Origin: CATOSP01 sp965237775
GTDB taxonomy: Bacteria; Chloroflexota; Dehalococcoidia; Lucifugimonadales; UBA3495
Length of the DNA: 64,000 nucleotides
Reading direction: 5' to 3'
Assembly: GCA_965237775.1 (NCBI GenBank)
Contig: OZ250155.1
Coordinates: 4,340,001-4,404,000, forward strand
Part shown: positions 42,986-51,576 of the stretch, piece by piece
Position numbering within the stretch: the first letter of the stretch is position 1
Layout of the letters: every line of letters begins with the position of its first letter
Notes under the pieces: generated by a model
Told to the model about the DNA's origin: nothing
Database searches by the model: none
What the model saw: the letters and a program-made list of their open reading frames with translations, nothing else
Position numbers and translations under genes: made by a program

Positions 42986-43213
42986 GTGACTGTTCAGAAT
43001 TGATGTGTCCTTCCTATTCCCAGCCCGTCATACCGGGCTTAACCCGGAATACAGAAGCCTTCCCAACCAGGAGCTGTCACTACCATTGGCATTTCTGGAT
43101 TCCCGCCTTCACGGGAATGACTGGTTGCGGCGGCGAGACATCGTTTGAGAATCATCATGGAGATGACCGATGTGGGATCCAGCCAATCCGCGTCATCGAG
43201 TCTGAACAGTTAC
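42986..43213 (-). repeat. Right inverted arm of the composite element (uninterrupted)
   Basis: 228 bp, alignable with the left arm along its whole length in inverse orientation. Inner tip GTGACTGTTCAGAATTGATG, outer tip (minus strand) GTAACTGTTCAGACTCGATG. Confidence 0.88.
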
Positions 43214-43221
43214 CGATTCCG
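43214..43221. repeat. Right target duplication CGATTCCG of the composite element
   Basis: Perfect copy of 38178-38185, 19 bp beyond the pgpA stop codon. Confidence 0.85.
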
Positions 43222-43239
43222 CACGAAGGAACGCGGCGC

Positions 43240-43752
43240 TCAATTACCCAGAAAGAACCTGAAGTGCAATAAGTTGCACAGCGCCGCCCCGTACACCCCT
43301 GCCAGCAGGTCATCAGCCATGATGCCCAACCCGCCGGGAAGCCGTTCCAAACGCCTGATGGGAAAGGGCTTCACTACGTCGAAAATGCGGAACGCAACGA
43401 AGGCCATCGCCAAAAAAAACGCGTCCTTCGGCAGCAAAAGACACGTCACCCACATGCCCACGAATTCGTCCCAAACAATGCGGCGAGGGTCCGGGTCGGA
43501 CGGCGATGAGATTACACCGCACGCCCAAATGCCCACGAAGAAGCTGACGGCAATGAGTAGGAGAAAAACCAGCAAGTCCGGATCATCCAGATGCCAGAGC
43601 GAACCCGCATCCAGGGGGGAGAAGTAGTATAGGACCACCGCCACAAGGCTGCCAACCGTGCCAGGGGCGATTGGCGACAGTCCACATCCGAACCCGGTTG
43701 CTATCAGCGAGGCCAGAGTATGTGCCGTCCTTCGGAATATCTGGCTAAGCAT
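43240..43752 (-). CDS. pgpA: Phosphatidylglycerophosphatase A
   Basis: 170 aa membrane enzyme removing the phosphate from phosphatidylglycerol phosphate. Family motifs: GLSPIAPGTVGSLVAVVLYY, RRIVWDEFVGMWVTCL, FRIFDVVKPFPIRRLERLPG and GIMADDLLAGVYGA. Its 3' end abuts the composite transposon; before that insertion it would have been followed within about 80 bp by the rpsB promoter. Confidence 0.94.
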   Translation of the reverse strand: MLSQIFRRTAHTLASLIATGFGCGLSPIAPGTVGSLVAVVLYYFSPLDAGSLWHLDDPDLLVFLLLIAVSFFVGIWACGVISSPSDPDPRRIVWDEFVGMWVTCLLLPKDAFFLAMAFVAFRIFDVVKPFPIRRLERLPGGLGIMADDLLAGVYGAALCNLLHFRFFLGN

Positions 43753-43781
43753 GGACCCCTGGAACGCTAGCTGCCCCCACT

Positions 43782-44147
43782 CTAGCCATACCCAACGCGG
43801 TGTAGGTCCTCTTCGCTCATCCCCAGGTAATGTCCGATCTCATGCAAAAGCGTGGTCCGGATTTCCTCCTTCACCATAGCCCTGGTGGAGCAGCTTGCCA
43901 TAATGGGCTGCCTAAAAATGGCGATCCTGTCGGGCAACGCCGGACCCGCCCCTTCCCGTTCCGGCAATGGCACACCCATGTAGAGCCCAAACAGAGTGCC
44001 TTCCCCGTCGACAAGCTCCATGTCTTCCGCACTAGGCCAGTCCTCGACCACAATGGCCACGTTGTCCATAGCGTCCTGCATGGCAGGGGGCAACTGACGG
44101 TACGCCGCCCGCACCAACCGGTTGAACTCTCTCCGGGAGATGCGCAT
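43782..44147 (-). CDS. Small zincin-like metallopeptidase (PF06262 type)
   Basis: 121 aa. N-terminal helix FNRLVRAAYRQLPPAMQDAM, VAIVVEDWPS, LFGLYMGVPLPER, then the zinc motif HEIGH in LLHEIGHYLGMSEEDLHRVG, matching the short metallopeptidase family often annotated as DUF1025/zincin_1. Start and nfo stop overlap by one base (TAATG), so translation is coupled. Substrate unknown. Confidence 0.9.
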   Translation of the reverse strand: MRISRREFNRLVRAAYRQLPPAMQDAMDNVAIVVEDWPSAEDMELVDGEGTLFGLYMGVPLPEREGAGPALPDRIAIFRQPIMASCSTRAMVKEEIRTTLLHEIGHYLGMSEEDLHRVGYG

Positions 44148-45004
44148 TAACGGCCCAGACCCACCCGCTGCCTGATCGACTTCAGTATGTCGATGTTTTG
44201 CAGGTCCGGGCCCTTACCCTCGAATCCGGGGACTTCCAGGAAGAAGGGAACGTTGGCGAAGGACGGATGACCCATTATCGAGGCAAACCCCGCTTCACCG
44301 ATGAACCCTTCGCCGATATTATCGTGGCGGTCCACTCCGGAGCCGCAGGGGCGCTTGGAGTCATTCGCATGAACGGCAGCCAACCTGCCCAGGCCAATTG
44401 CATCGTCAAACTCGGAGATCATATCTTCGATCCCCTGTCCGTTGGTCAGGTCATATCCGGCGGCGAAGGTGTGTTGAGTGTCAAGGCACACTCTTAGCCG
44501 CGGGTTGTCAACGCCCTTGATGATCTGGCCCAATTCATCAAACTTGGCTCCAATGTGTTGCCCCATACCGGCCATGTTTTCCACGGCCAGATAGGGTCCA
44601 TCCGGGGAGTTCTCCAGGACTTTCGAGACCGCGTCCACTACCTGCGGAAGCACCGCCTCGAACCCAACACCCTTGTGGCTGCCGGGGTGAAAGATCACCC
44701 CTTCAGCCCCGATTGCCTCCGCAAGAGTCATATAGTTGATTAGAGACTGGACGCCTTTTTCCACCTGGGCCGGGTCCTTAGCGCCCATGTTAATGAGGTA
44801 AATCGCGTGGAGGTACACCTGGTCCATCTCCGCCTCGGCCAATTCCCGGCGGAACGCCTCGACCTCCGAATCTGGGGCGGGCTTGAAGGCCCAGGCCTGG
44901 GGAGCCGAGCCGAAAATCTGAATAGTCTCGCAACCAATCGCAACGCCCCGGCCCACGGCCTTGCTGATTCCTCCAGAGGTGGATACATGCGCTCCGATTC
45001 TCAC
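44147..45004 (-). CDS. nfo: Endonuclease IV (AP endonuclease)
   Basis: 285 aa from GTG 45004, chosen because GGGAGG lies 6-11 nt upstream and the protein then begins VRIGAHVSTSGGISKAV as the family does; an ATG at 45088 would add 28 atypical residues. Zinc-site motifs: IFHPGSHKG, YLAVENMAG, VCLDTQHTFAAGYD, AVHANDSK, RHDNIGEGFIG and FFLEVPG. Repairs abasic sites. Two-gene unit with the downstream zincin, pgpA following. Confidence 0.94.
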   Translation of the reverse strand: MRIGAHVSTSGGISKAVGRGVAIGCETIQIFGSAPQAWAFKPAPDSEVEAFRRELAEAEMDQVYLHAIYLINMGAKDPAQVEKGVQSLINYMTLAEAIGAEGVIFHPGSHKGVGFEAVLPQVVDAVSKVLENSPDGPYLAVENMAGMGQHIGAKFDELGQIIKGVDNPRLRVCLDTQHTFAAGYDLTNGQGIEDMISEFDDAIGLGRLAAVHANDSKRPCGSGVDRHDNIGEGFIGEAGFASIMGHPSFANVPFFLEVPGFEGKGPDLQNIDILKSIRQRVGLGR

Positions 45005-45138
45005 GTCGAGCCTCCCTGTAGCCCAGCCTGTTGAGTCAGACACACCAACGCCGGCAGCGACGTTGGCAATTCCGGCGGGCATGCTCAATTATAGAGGGGT
45101 GGAATCTCTCCGTCATTTCCACCCAGCCGAGTTCTAAG

Positions 45139-45245
45139 TAACTATCTCAAAACGAGGCTTCCCGGTCTCTCCCACTTTCGCAAAAGGGGGATTAAGGGGG
45201 ATTTTTACCCCTTTCAAGGATGTTTGCTTGATTTTGAGATAGTTG
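45139..45245. mobile_element. 107-bp MITE-like element
   Basis: Terminal inverted repeats TAACTATCTCAAAA (45139-45152) and TTTTGAGATAGTTG (45232-45245) with one mismatch, flanked by a 5-bp direct repeat CTAAG (45134-45138 and 45246-45250). The middle has the widespread AAAGGGGGATTAAGGGGGAT motif. No coding capacity. Confidence 0.8.
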
Positions 45246-45330
45246 CTAAGCATCTGAACCAAACTTTACAGGCCGTATTCCTGGATTCCAACATTCAACG
45301 TGACGAAGGGAAGCCGAGTCCGTTCTAGCG

Positions 45331-45336
45331 TATAAT
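45331..45336 (+). promoter_or_regulatory. -10 box TATAAT close to the alcohol dehydrogenase start
   Basis: Perfect TATAAT only 10 nt before ATG 45347; no convincing -35 and no Shine-Dalgarno. Transcription would start about 3-5 nt before the ATG, suggesting a leaderless or nearly leaderless mRNA. Confidence 0.5.
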
Positions 45337-45346
45337 TCCCATCACG

Positions 45347-46381
45347 ATGCGCGCCTTAATTGTCGAACAGCCAGGCCGTCCTCCCACTCTATCAGTGCGG
45401 GACTTGCCAATACCCGAACCCCGGGACAACGAGGTCCTCATCAGGGTCGAAGCCTGCGGGTTCTGTTACCACGACCTACTGGTGATGACGGGTGTGCTGC
45501 GCCGGGGAGTTCGGCCCGGCGTTGTGTTGGGCCATGAGATTTCCGGGACGGTTGTCGAAGTAGGTCAGGACGTGGATACCTTGCAACCTGGAGACCCGGT
45601 GGTCTCCCTTCTGACCAACGCCTGCGGTACCTGCCAACGTTGCCTCCAGGGCCAGGAACACCGGTGCCTCAACGGGGAGGGAATCGGACACGCCCGGAAC
45701 GGCGGGTTTGCGGAATACGTAGTTGTCCAAGAATTCAGCTCCGTACCGATTTCCGAGGACCTGGACCTTACCGGCGCGTCCCTGTTCGGTTGCCCGATGG
45801 GAGTCGCGCTCCAGGCGGTCGAGCAAGTTGCAAACGTCCGGGAAGGCGACTCGGTGGTCGTCACGGGGGCTGGCGGAGGGCTCGGCATCCACGCGATACA
45901 GGCCGCCGTGGCCTTGGGCGGACGGGTTATGGCTGTGACCACGTCGCCGGAGAAGCTGGGCGAGTTCGCCAGCCTGGGCGCGGAGGAAATCCTCCATTCC
46001 GACGAACTTGATTTTAGCGAGTTGGTCCTGGCATTGACCGAAGACCAGGGGGCGGATGTCATCATCGACAACGTGGGCTCCGCGCTCTTCCAGTCCACGA
46101 TACGCTGCCTGGCCCAGTACGGCAGGCTTGTCCTGCTGGGAGAGATCGCCGGAAGACCGGTGGAGCTGAACCTGGCCGAGATCATCTTCCGGGACGCCCG
46201 GGTCTTGGGTTCATCGGGGGTATCCCGCGCCACGATTCAGCGTGTAGCCAGCATGGTCTCCGAAGGGCTTATGGACCCCATCGTCAGCCAACCCCTGCCA
46301 CTTGAAGAGGCGTTGACCGTCGTCGCGGCGATGTCCGAGCGGAGGGTCTTGGGCCGGGTGGCCTTTAACCCCGGCCTATGA
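45347..46381 (+). CDS. Zinc-dependent alcohol dehydrogenase (MDR superfamily)
   Basis: 344 aa. Catalytic zinc ligands in ACGFCYHD and LGHEISG, structural zinc cluster CGTCQRCLQGQEHRC with four cysteines, cofactor fold VVVTGAGGGLGIHAIQAAVA, and the usual GADVIIDNVG. Substrate range unknown. ATG 45347 is the first codon of a likely leaderless transcript. Its 3' end overlaps the end of secF by 17 nt, tail to tail. Confidence 0.92.
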   Translation: MRALIVEQPGRPPTLSVRDLPIPEPRDNEVLIRVEACGFCYHDLLVMTGVLRRGVRPGVVLGHEISGTVVEVGQDVDTLQPGDPVVSLLTNACGTCQRCLQGQEHRCLNGEGIGHARNGGFAEYVVVQEFSSVPISEDLDLTGASLFGCPMGVALQAVEQVANVREGDSVVVTGAGGGLGIHAIQAAVALGGRVMAVTTSPEKLGEFASLGAEEILHSDELDFSELVLALTEDQGADVIIDNVGSALFQSTIRCLAQYGRLVLLGEIAGRPVELNLAEIIFRDARVLGSSGVSRATIQRVASMVSEGLMDPIVSQPLPLEEALTVVAAMSERRVLGRVAFNPGL

Positions 46382-47363
46382 TGGATAGCAGGGTCGAGGC
46401 TGCCGCCGCCGAAGACCTGCGTCCCAGCCGGAATACCCTCCAAATCTCACCACGCTCCCAAATAACCAGGAACTGGCTGGCCACGAAGATGGAGCTATAG
46501 GTCCCGATAATCGCTCCTGCGGCCACCACCAACAGTAACTCCCGGATGCTCGGTCCACCCATAAGCAGCAGCGCGAGCAATACGAACAGCGTGGTGAAGC
46601 TGGTGTTCAGCGACCTGCCAACCGTGTCCATGATGCTCTGGTTGACCGTTAGGGTCAAGGCGCGGTCGGGGTAGCGCAGCAGGTTCTCCCGTATTCTGTC
46701 GAACACGACAATGGTGTCGTTCACGCTGTAACCCGCCACGATTAGCACGCCCACAATGAACATAGAGTTGACCTCCATGCCTAGCACCCTGCCGAGGATG
46801 GAGAATACTCCCAAGACGAACACGACGTCATGGACCAGGGCGAGAATGGCGCTCACGCCGTACCGGTATGCCCTGGGCACCCGGCGGAAAGCGTACCAGA
46901 TGTACAGCAGAATTCCGATTGAAGCAACCAGCACCGCAAAGAACGCAGTACGAACCGTCTCAGCGGCAATAATGGGCGAGACCGAGTCGAACTGTACCTT
47001 GTCCCGCTCCAGCCCAAGGTGCTCATCCAGGTCTTGTTCTATGCGTTCGCGCTCCGATTCTCCACCCTCGGTTGCTTCCTCAAGCAACGTGGTGCGTATG
47101 AAAAATGAGCGCGTCCCTACTTTTTGGATCAGGGCTTCGTCGTGCCCCATAACACCCAGACGGCGTTGTATCTGCGCCTCGGTTACCGGCGAGTCAAAAG
47201 AGACCTGCAACGCCGCGCCACTGGAAAAGTCGATGCCGGGCTTGAGCCCGGCACCGCCAGAGGCCCATCCATCCGGTGGAGCGATCATCGAGACCAGTCC
47301 CGGAAGAATGAGCAGGGCCGAAACCAGGAAGTACCAACCCCTCTTGCCGACTATATCCAACAT
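46365..47363 (-). CDS. secF: Protein-export membrane protein SecF
   Basis: 332 aa, six membrane segments with a large first extracytoplasmic loop. Signatures: GLKPGIDFSSGAALQVSF near the N-terminus, SVNDTIVVFDRIRENL and SIMDTVGRSLNTSFTTLFVL. Works with SecD to complete Sec export. 2 nt after secD. Confidence 0.95.
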   Translation of the reverse strand: MLDIVGKRGWYFLVSALLILPGLVSMIAPPDGWASGGAGLKPGIDFSSGAALQVSFDSPVTEAQIQRRLGVMGHDEALIQKVGTRSFFIRTTLLEEATEGGESERERIEQDLDEHLGLERDKVQFDSVSPIIAAETVRTAFFAVLVASIGILLYIWYAFRRVPRAYRYGVSAILALVHDVVFVLGVFSILGRVLGMEVNSMFIVGVLIVAGYSVNDTIVVFDRIRENLLRYPDRALTLTVNQSIMDTVGRSLNTSFTTLFVLLALLLMGGPSIRELLLVVAAGAIIGTYSSIFVASQFLVIWERGEIWRVFRLGRRSSAAAASTLLSIIGRG

Positions 47364-47365
47364 CT

Positions 47366-49147
47366 CTAACCACCACCCCCGGTAGCCCGGTGCGCCGGCC
47401 CCGGCGTAAACAGGCTCACCCGGTCCCTGAGGCCAACCCAGGCCAGGAGCTGAAGCAGGTTGCGGCTCACCACAACCGCCGTGAACATGCTAATCAACAC
47501 GCCGATTCCCAGGCTGATAGCGAACCCGGTAATGAGCCCTCCACCCAGCCTATCGCCGAACCAGATCAATACTCCGCAAGTAATCAGCGTGGAGAAATTG
47601 CCGTCCCGGATCGCGGGCCAGGCTCGGTTGAACCCCACTTCCATCGAGGACGCCAGGGTCCGCCCGATTCTAACTTCTTCTTTCATCCTCTCGAATATCA
47701 GAATGTTGGCGTCCACCGCCATACCGATGGAGAGGATAAACCCACCGATATGGGAAAGGGTCAAGGTGATCGGCGCAAGCTTAAACACTGCCAGCAAGAT
47801 CAGCGAGTAGAAGACCAACGCCACCGCCGCCACCACTCCTGCCATTCGGTAATAGACCAGCATGAAAACTATGACCAACCCCAGGCCGATGAGTCCTGCC
47901 AGCAGGCTGGCCTGCAGAGACTCGGAGCCCAAAAGGGCGTCCACGTCGCTTTCTTGGATGAGTCTCAGAGGCACCTGCAAACGGCCTGATTCCAACTGGA
48001 TCGACAGAGTCTGCGCCTCTTCCCTGGAAAATGGGTCCCGGGAACTGCCGCTTATTTCGCTTCGCCCGTCCCTTATCCAGGCCCGCGCAACGGGTGCGAT
48101 CAACTCTTCGCCGTCCATGAACACGGCGATCCTTTCGGATGTCACACCTACGATGGCCCTGGTGAGGTCGGAAAATCTCTGGCTTCCTTCGTCGTCGAAC
48201 TGGATGTTAATCACCCAACCCGCTCCCACGTTGTCCTGGGCTGCGAAGGCGCTTTCCAACTGATCGCCGGTTAGACCGATGTCAGAGTCGTCGAAAATGC
48301 TGCAGAATGAGTCTGCGCAGGTGCGGCGCTTGAACTCCAACCTCGCCGTCTGGCCAATCAAGGCCTTGGCCTCGTCGATGCCGCTTTTGACTTGGAACGA
48401 CGCTAGGGAACCAAACCGGCTTTCCAGCGCATTCAGAAGCGCCGCCTGCCTGTCGGACCCCAGAGTGCCGGACGTGATCGTGAAAGACTGAGCGTCATGC
48501 TGTTCATAGGAAACCTCACCCAGGTCCATCCCGCTCAACGCTACCCCTAGTTCCTCACCCTCCACTGGCTCGGTAAAATTCAATTGGGTGATCGAACCAC
48601 TTGCGCCGGGGAGTTGTACTATGATCCGGTCATCACCGAAGCGCTGAATTATGGGTTCTTCGGTGCCGAACAGGTTTATCCGGCGGCTAATGGTGTCCAG
48701 CACGCCTTCCATCTGGTCGGTGGTTGGGTCGGTGATGTCCGTGACCCTGAAGCTGTTGAGTTCTCCGACTTCCGATTCCAGGGCTTGCCGCGCCTGTTCG
48801 CGTTGGTCGCTGGCAAGAAGCGGGGCGCGGACGCGGTAGCTCGTGGGGCTTCTGGTCTCGGTGGAAACGGAGATGTCCAGGTCCGCCAGGGCAAGGTTGA
48901 TGTCCTTGGCCTCGACGGCCTCGTCGAAAATCACGTCGAGATGGGTGCCGGTGTCCGCCTGGTAAACCAGGTGGCCGCCACCTCTAAGGTCCAGACCCAA
49001 CTTGAGTCCGAGCGGTCCATCTCCGCCGCGCTCAAATTCGGTAACTCCGGGAAATTTAAGGTGGATCTCCCGGAACGCTAAAGACGCTACGGACAGTCCC
49101 AGAATAACCAGGACTACCAGCATCAACCGGATACTCCGCGCCCGCAT
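47366..49147 (-). CDS. secD: Protein-export membrane protein SecD
   Basis: 593 aa. LGLKLGLDLRGGGHLVYQAD after the first helix, a long extracytoplasmic P1 region (about residues 60-410), then five membrane helices with GGFILSIGMAVDANILIFER and SMEVGFNRAWPAIRDGNFST. A cysteine pair (RRTCADSFCSIF) lies in the P1 region. Starts 3 nt after the cca stop. Confidence 0.95.
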   Translation of the reverse strand: MRARSIRLMLVVLVILGLSVASLAFREIHLKFPGVTEFERGGDGPLGLKLGLDLRGGGHLVYQADTGTHLDVIFDEAVEAKDINLALADLDISVSTETRSPTSYRVRAPLLASDQREQARQALESEVGELNSFRVTDITDPTTDQMEGVLDTISRRINLFGTEEPIIQRFGDDRIIVQLPGASGSITQLNFTEPVEGEELGVALSGMDLGEVSYEQHDAQSFTITSGTLGSDRQAALLNALESRFGSLASFQVKSGIDEAKALIGQTARLEFKRRTCADSFCSIFDDSDIGLTGDQLESAFAAQDNVGAGWVINIQFDDEGSQRFSDLTRAIVGVTSERIAVFMDGEELIAPVARAWIRDGRSEISGSSRDPFSREEAQTLSIQLESGRLQVPLRLIQESDVDALLGSESLQASLLAGLIGLGLVIVFMLVYYRMAGVVAAVALVFYSLILLAVFKLAPITLTLSHIGGFILSIGMAVDANILIFERMKEEVRIGRTLASSMEVGFNRAWPAIRDGNFSTLITCGVLIWFGDRLGGGLITGFAISLGIGVLISMFTAVVVSRNLLQLLAWVGLRDRVSLFTPGPAHRATGGGG

Positions 49148-49150
49148 CTA

Positions 49151-50716
49151 CTACCCCTCCCTGCGGATGTCCTCCAGGACTTCGGCGGCTAGTTCCAACG
49201 CCTCGGCCCGTGTGGAGATTTCACCTGTGCCTTGCGCTTCGTCGGTCCGGTCCAGGATGGTCCCGATGAGTGGGCCCGGCGTCAGTTGAAACTGTGCGAT
49301 CAGATCATGGCCGGTCACCAGCCTTTCCATCCGGCTGGAGATTCGGGGCTCGCTCCCGGCCTCAAGCATTTCAGCAACCATTCTAGCATGGAAGGCCCAC
49401 TGTTCGAGCGATAACTCGGGGCCTCTCGCAGCCAAATAATCCGCCATCCACAAGTACAGGGTGTCGATGGCCACGTCGTCCACATCCCGGAAGTACCTGT
49501 AAACGGCTCGCGGCGACGGCTGTTTTCGCCTATGCCATGCGCCTCTGGGCCGGAGGTGGTAGTTCACCATTCTCGACACGGCGGCGATTCCCCGGCTGTG
49601 GAACTTGAGCTGCGACAACCGGCTCCGAACTACCTTCGCGCCCTCCTCAGAGTGCCCCAAAAATCTGACTCGGCCCGTTTCATCCGTGGTCTTGGTCTGA
49701 GGTTTGGCGATGTCGTGGAGCAGAGCTGAGAGCTTGAGATAAGTCCTCCGCGTATGCCCCCCAGCCAAGACCTGGTTGAAATACGATTCAGTCTCCGCAG
49801 TCCAGGGTGACAGGGAGTATATCGGGGAATGCTGGTGACCCTTGGTGAGCAATTCGGCATACTCGACAGCGTGAATCACATGGCCCCAAACGTCCCAATA
49901 ATGGTGGTTCCGCGGCTGCTCCACCCCCTTCGTCTCAGCCAATTCGGGAAGGATCCGGCAGAGCAGGTCCAGGCGGTCCATTGCTTCTATGTAGCCCTTT
50001 GCGCCGTCCAGGGCGAGGATGTTCAGCAACTCATCCCTCACCCGCTCTCCGGAAACCATCGATATCAAATGAGCGTTGTCGAGGACCATTCTGGCGGTTT
50101 CGCGCATGATACGGAACCGCAGTTGGCCGGCCAATCTGACCGCCCGCATCAACCTGCCGGGGTCCTCCCGGAACACACCCGCGTGAATGGCCCGAATGCT
50201 CTTGTTTACGAGGTCTTGCCGTCCGTTTAACGGGTCAATCACCGAGTCACCGAAGACGCCGGTCTCCCAATCGGCCAGCGGGATGGCCATCGCATCAATT
50301 GTAAAGTCCCGGCGTTCCAAGTCTTCTTCGATTGTCCCGGAAAGGGGGGCCAGGTCGATTGTACAGCCGCCTCCGGTTGTACCGGGCGAACCCTCTCCGC
50401 CCTCCAAGTCGCCGTTATCGCCGTTTTCGCCGCTAATAAATTCGGGGCCGCCGCCGGGGATTACGATCCGTGCCACGCCGTGGGCTGGGCCCAATGGCGC
50501 AAAAGCGGCCCCGAGCCAGTCGGCAAGCTCCCGGCCAACCAGGTAGGGGTCTGCCGCGACAGCCAGGTCAATATCCTGGCCGACGGGCAACCTGAGCAGC
50601 GAGTCCCGCACATAGCCGCCCACCAGGTAAGCCTTGACCTGCCTGGTGGAAAAGAACTCGTCCAGCCGGGATAGCGCCGAGTCGGCGCCGGCGAGAGTTG
50701 TGTTGGAGTCGGTCAT
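49151..50716 (-). CDS. CCA-adding / poly(A)-polymerase-type nucleotidyltransferase with HD domain
   Basis: 521 aa. Nucleotidyltransferase head: YLVGGYVRDSLLRLPVGQDI with the DxD in DIDLAV, then RRDFTIDAMAIPL, and the RNA-binding head DPGRLMRAVRLAGQLRFRI. C-terminal HD domain (KLSALLHDIAKPQTKT). A Gly/Asn/Asp-rich loop GENGDNGDLEGGEGSPGTTG (residues about 97-116) interrupts the strands of the head domain and is unusual. It matures or repairs tRNA 3' ends; CCA versus A-adding specificity cannot be fixed by eye. Coupled to secD. Confidence 0.9.
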   Translation of the reverse strand: MTDSNTTLAGADSALSRLDEFFSTRQVKAYLVGGYVRDSLLRLPVGQDIDLAVAADPYLVGRELADWLGAAFAPLGPAHGVARIVIPGGGPEFISGENGDNGDLEGGEGSPGTTGGGCTIDLAPLSGTIEEDLERRDFTIDAMAIPLADWETGVFGDSVIDPLNGRQDLVNKSIRAIHAGVFREDPGRLMRAVRLAGQLRFRIMRETARMVLDNAHLISMVSGERVRDELLNILALDGAKGYIEAMDRLDLLCRILPELAETKGVEQPRNHHYWDVWGHVIHAVEYAELLTKGHQHSPIYSLSPWTAETESYFNQVLAGGHTRRTYLKLSALLHDIAKPQTKTTDETGRVRFLGHSEEGAKVVRSRLSQLKFHSRGIAAVSRMVNYHLRPRGAWHRRKQPSPRAVYRYFRDVDDVAIDTLYLWMADYLAARGPELSLEQWAFHARMVAEMLEAGSEPRISSRMERLVTGHDLIAQFQLTPGPLIGTILDRTDEAQGTGEISTRAEALELAAEVLEDIRREG

Positions 50717-50838
50717 ATTAGTCCTGTAGCAAGCACATGAGGCAGGGGATCATATCCCGGCCAATGGCGGTCATTCCGCTCGAGATCGAGTTGACCGGGG
50801 TCATGTCCGGATGGCTGGAAACCGGACCTCCGCTGAGG

Positions 50839-51405
50839 TTACTGGGTGGGTCCTCCCTCGGCGGCCGGTTGCGAGTCATCGGAGTCATCGGAGTCATCGG
50901 GAGGTGTCTCGTCGTGTTCCCCATTTTCGGGGGGAGCGCCGATCTTGTGGAAACTGTCCGGTGACACAAGATGGTCGATGTAGAGACTGCCGTTTAAGTG
51001 TCCGGTCTCATGTTCCAAAGCCTGGGCAAGCAGACCGTCGGCCCTAATGCGTATCTCCTTGCCGTCAAGGCCGATGGCCCTGGCCCTAACGCTGACCGAA
51101 CGCTTCACCACGCCCCGGTATCCGGGGATGCTCAGACAGCCCTCCTCGATTTCCCGTTCTCCCTCGCGGCGGATGATCTCCGGGTTAATCAAGACAAGGG
51201 CTTCTTCCCAATCGGGGAGCTGTATCACCGCCACCCGCTGCAGCGATCCTACTTGGTTAGCAGCCAGCCCGACGCCCAACTCAGCGTGCATGGTCTCGAC
51301 CATGTCATCGGTGAGTTGCTTCATGCGCGGCGGTACCTTTCCAACCTTGCGGGTTCGGCGCCTCAAAATGGGGTCTGGTAGAAATTTCATGCCGAGGACC
51401 GTCAC
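50839..51405 (-). CDS. def: Peptide deformylase with acidic C-terminal tail
   Basis: 188 aa from GTG 51405 (ATG 51390 possible). Three deformylase motifs: GVGLAANQVG, EEGCLSIPG and QALEHETGHLNG, giving the Cys and two His metal ligands. The last 35 residues (NGEHDETPPDDSDDSDDSQP) are a disordered acidic tail, partly encoded by a tandem 9-bp repeat (TCATCGGAG). Removes formyl groups from nascent proteins. Confidence 0.95.
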   Translation of the reverse strand: MTVLGMKFLPDPILRRRTRKVGKVPPRMKQLTDDMVETMHAELGVGLAANQVGSLQRVAVIQLPDWEEALVLINPEIIRREGEREIEEGCLSIPGYRGVVKRSVSVRARAIGLDGKEIRIRADGLLAQALEHETGHLNGSLYIDHLVSPDSFHKIGAPPENGEHDETPPDDSDDSDDSQPAAEGGPTQ

Positions 51406-51510
51406 TGTGTCTGCCTCCCCAATCTCCGGACCCGCGATTCTGTTGGGTCCCAGCCTTAGAAAATTATAGCCAAGGGGTTTCTGGAGTGCAAAGCCAGCCT
51501 GAAGTATGTT

Positions 51511-51574
51511 AGTGGTCAGTGGCCCCGCCCGACTCCATCATTCACTGACCACCGGCAACCGGCCACTGACCACT
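51511..51574. repeat. Gene-less GGTCAGTGGCC inverted repeat
   Basis: Perfect 14-bp arms AGTGGTCAGTGGCC (51511-51524) and GGCCACTGACCACT (51561-51574), with another CACTGACCACCGG inside. Same family as the repeats flanking the four-helix gene at 8.5 kb, here without a gene, 3 bp from the priA stop. Confidence 0.75.
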
Positions 51575-51576
51575 TT

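Larger units (their letters stand above)
38186..43213. mobile_element. 5028-bp non-autonomous composite transposon with IS66-type ends
   Basis: Bounded by two inverted 228-bp arms (38186-38720, swollen by a nested insertion, and 42986-43213). The outer tips are GTAACTGTTCGGACTCGATG and, inverted, GTAACTGTTCAGACTCGATG. The outer 8-bp duplication CGATTCCG is perfect. The first 10 bases equal the left tip of the intact IS66 at 1275, and the duplication length is that of IS66. No transposase is inside; cargo is membrane-protein genes, a fragment of one, and an HTH-membrane gene. It was probably moved in trans by an IS66 transposase (inference). Confidence 0.85.

Noticed and set aside
45005..45088. 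28-residue extension of endonuclease IV from ATG 45088
   Set aside because: GGGAGG precedes GTG 45004, where the family N-terminus begins.
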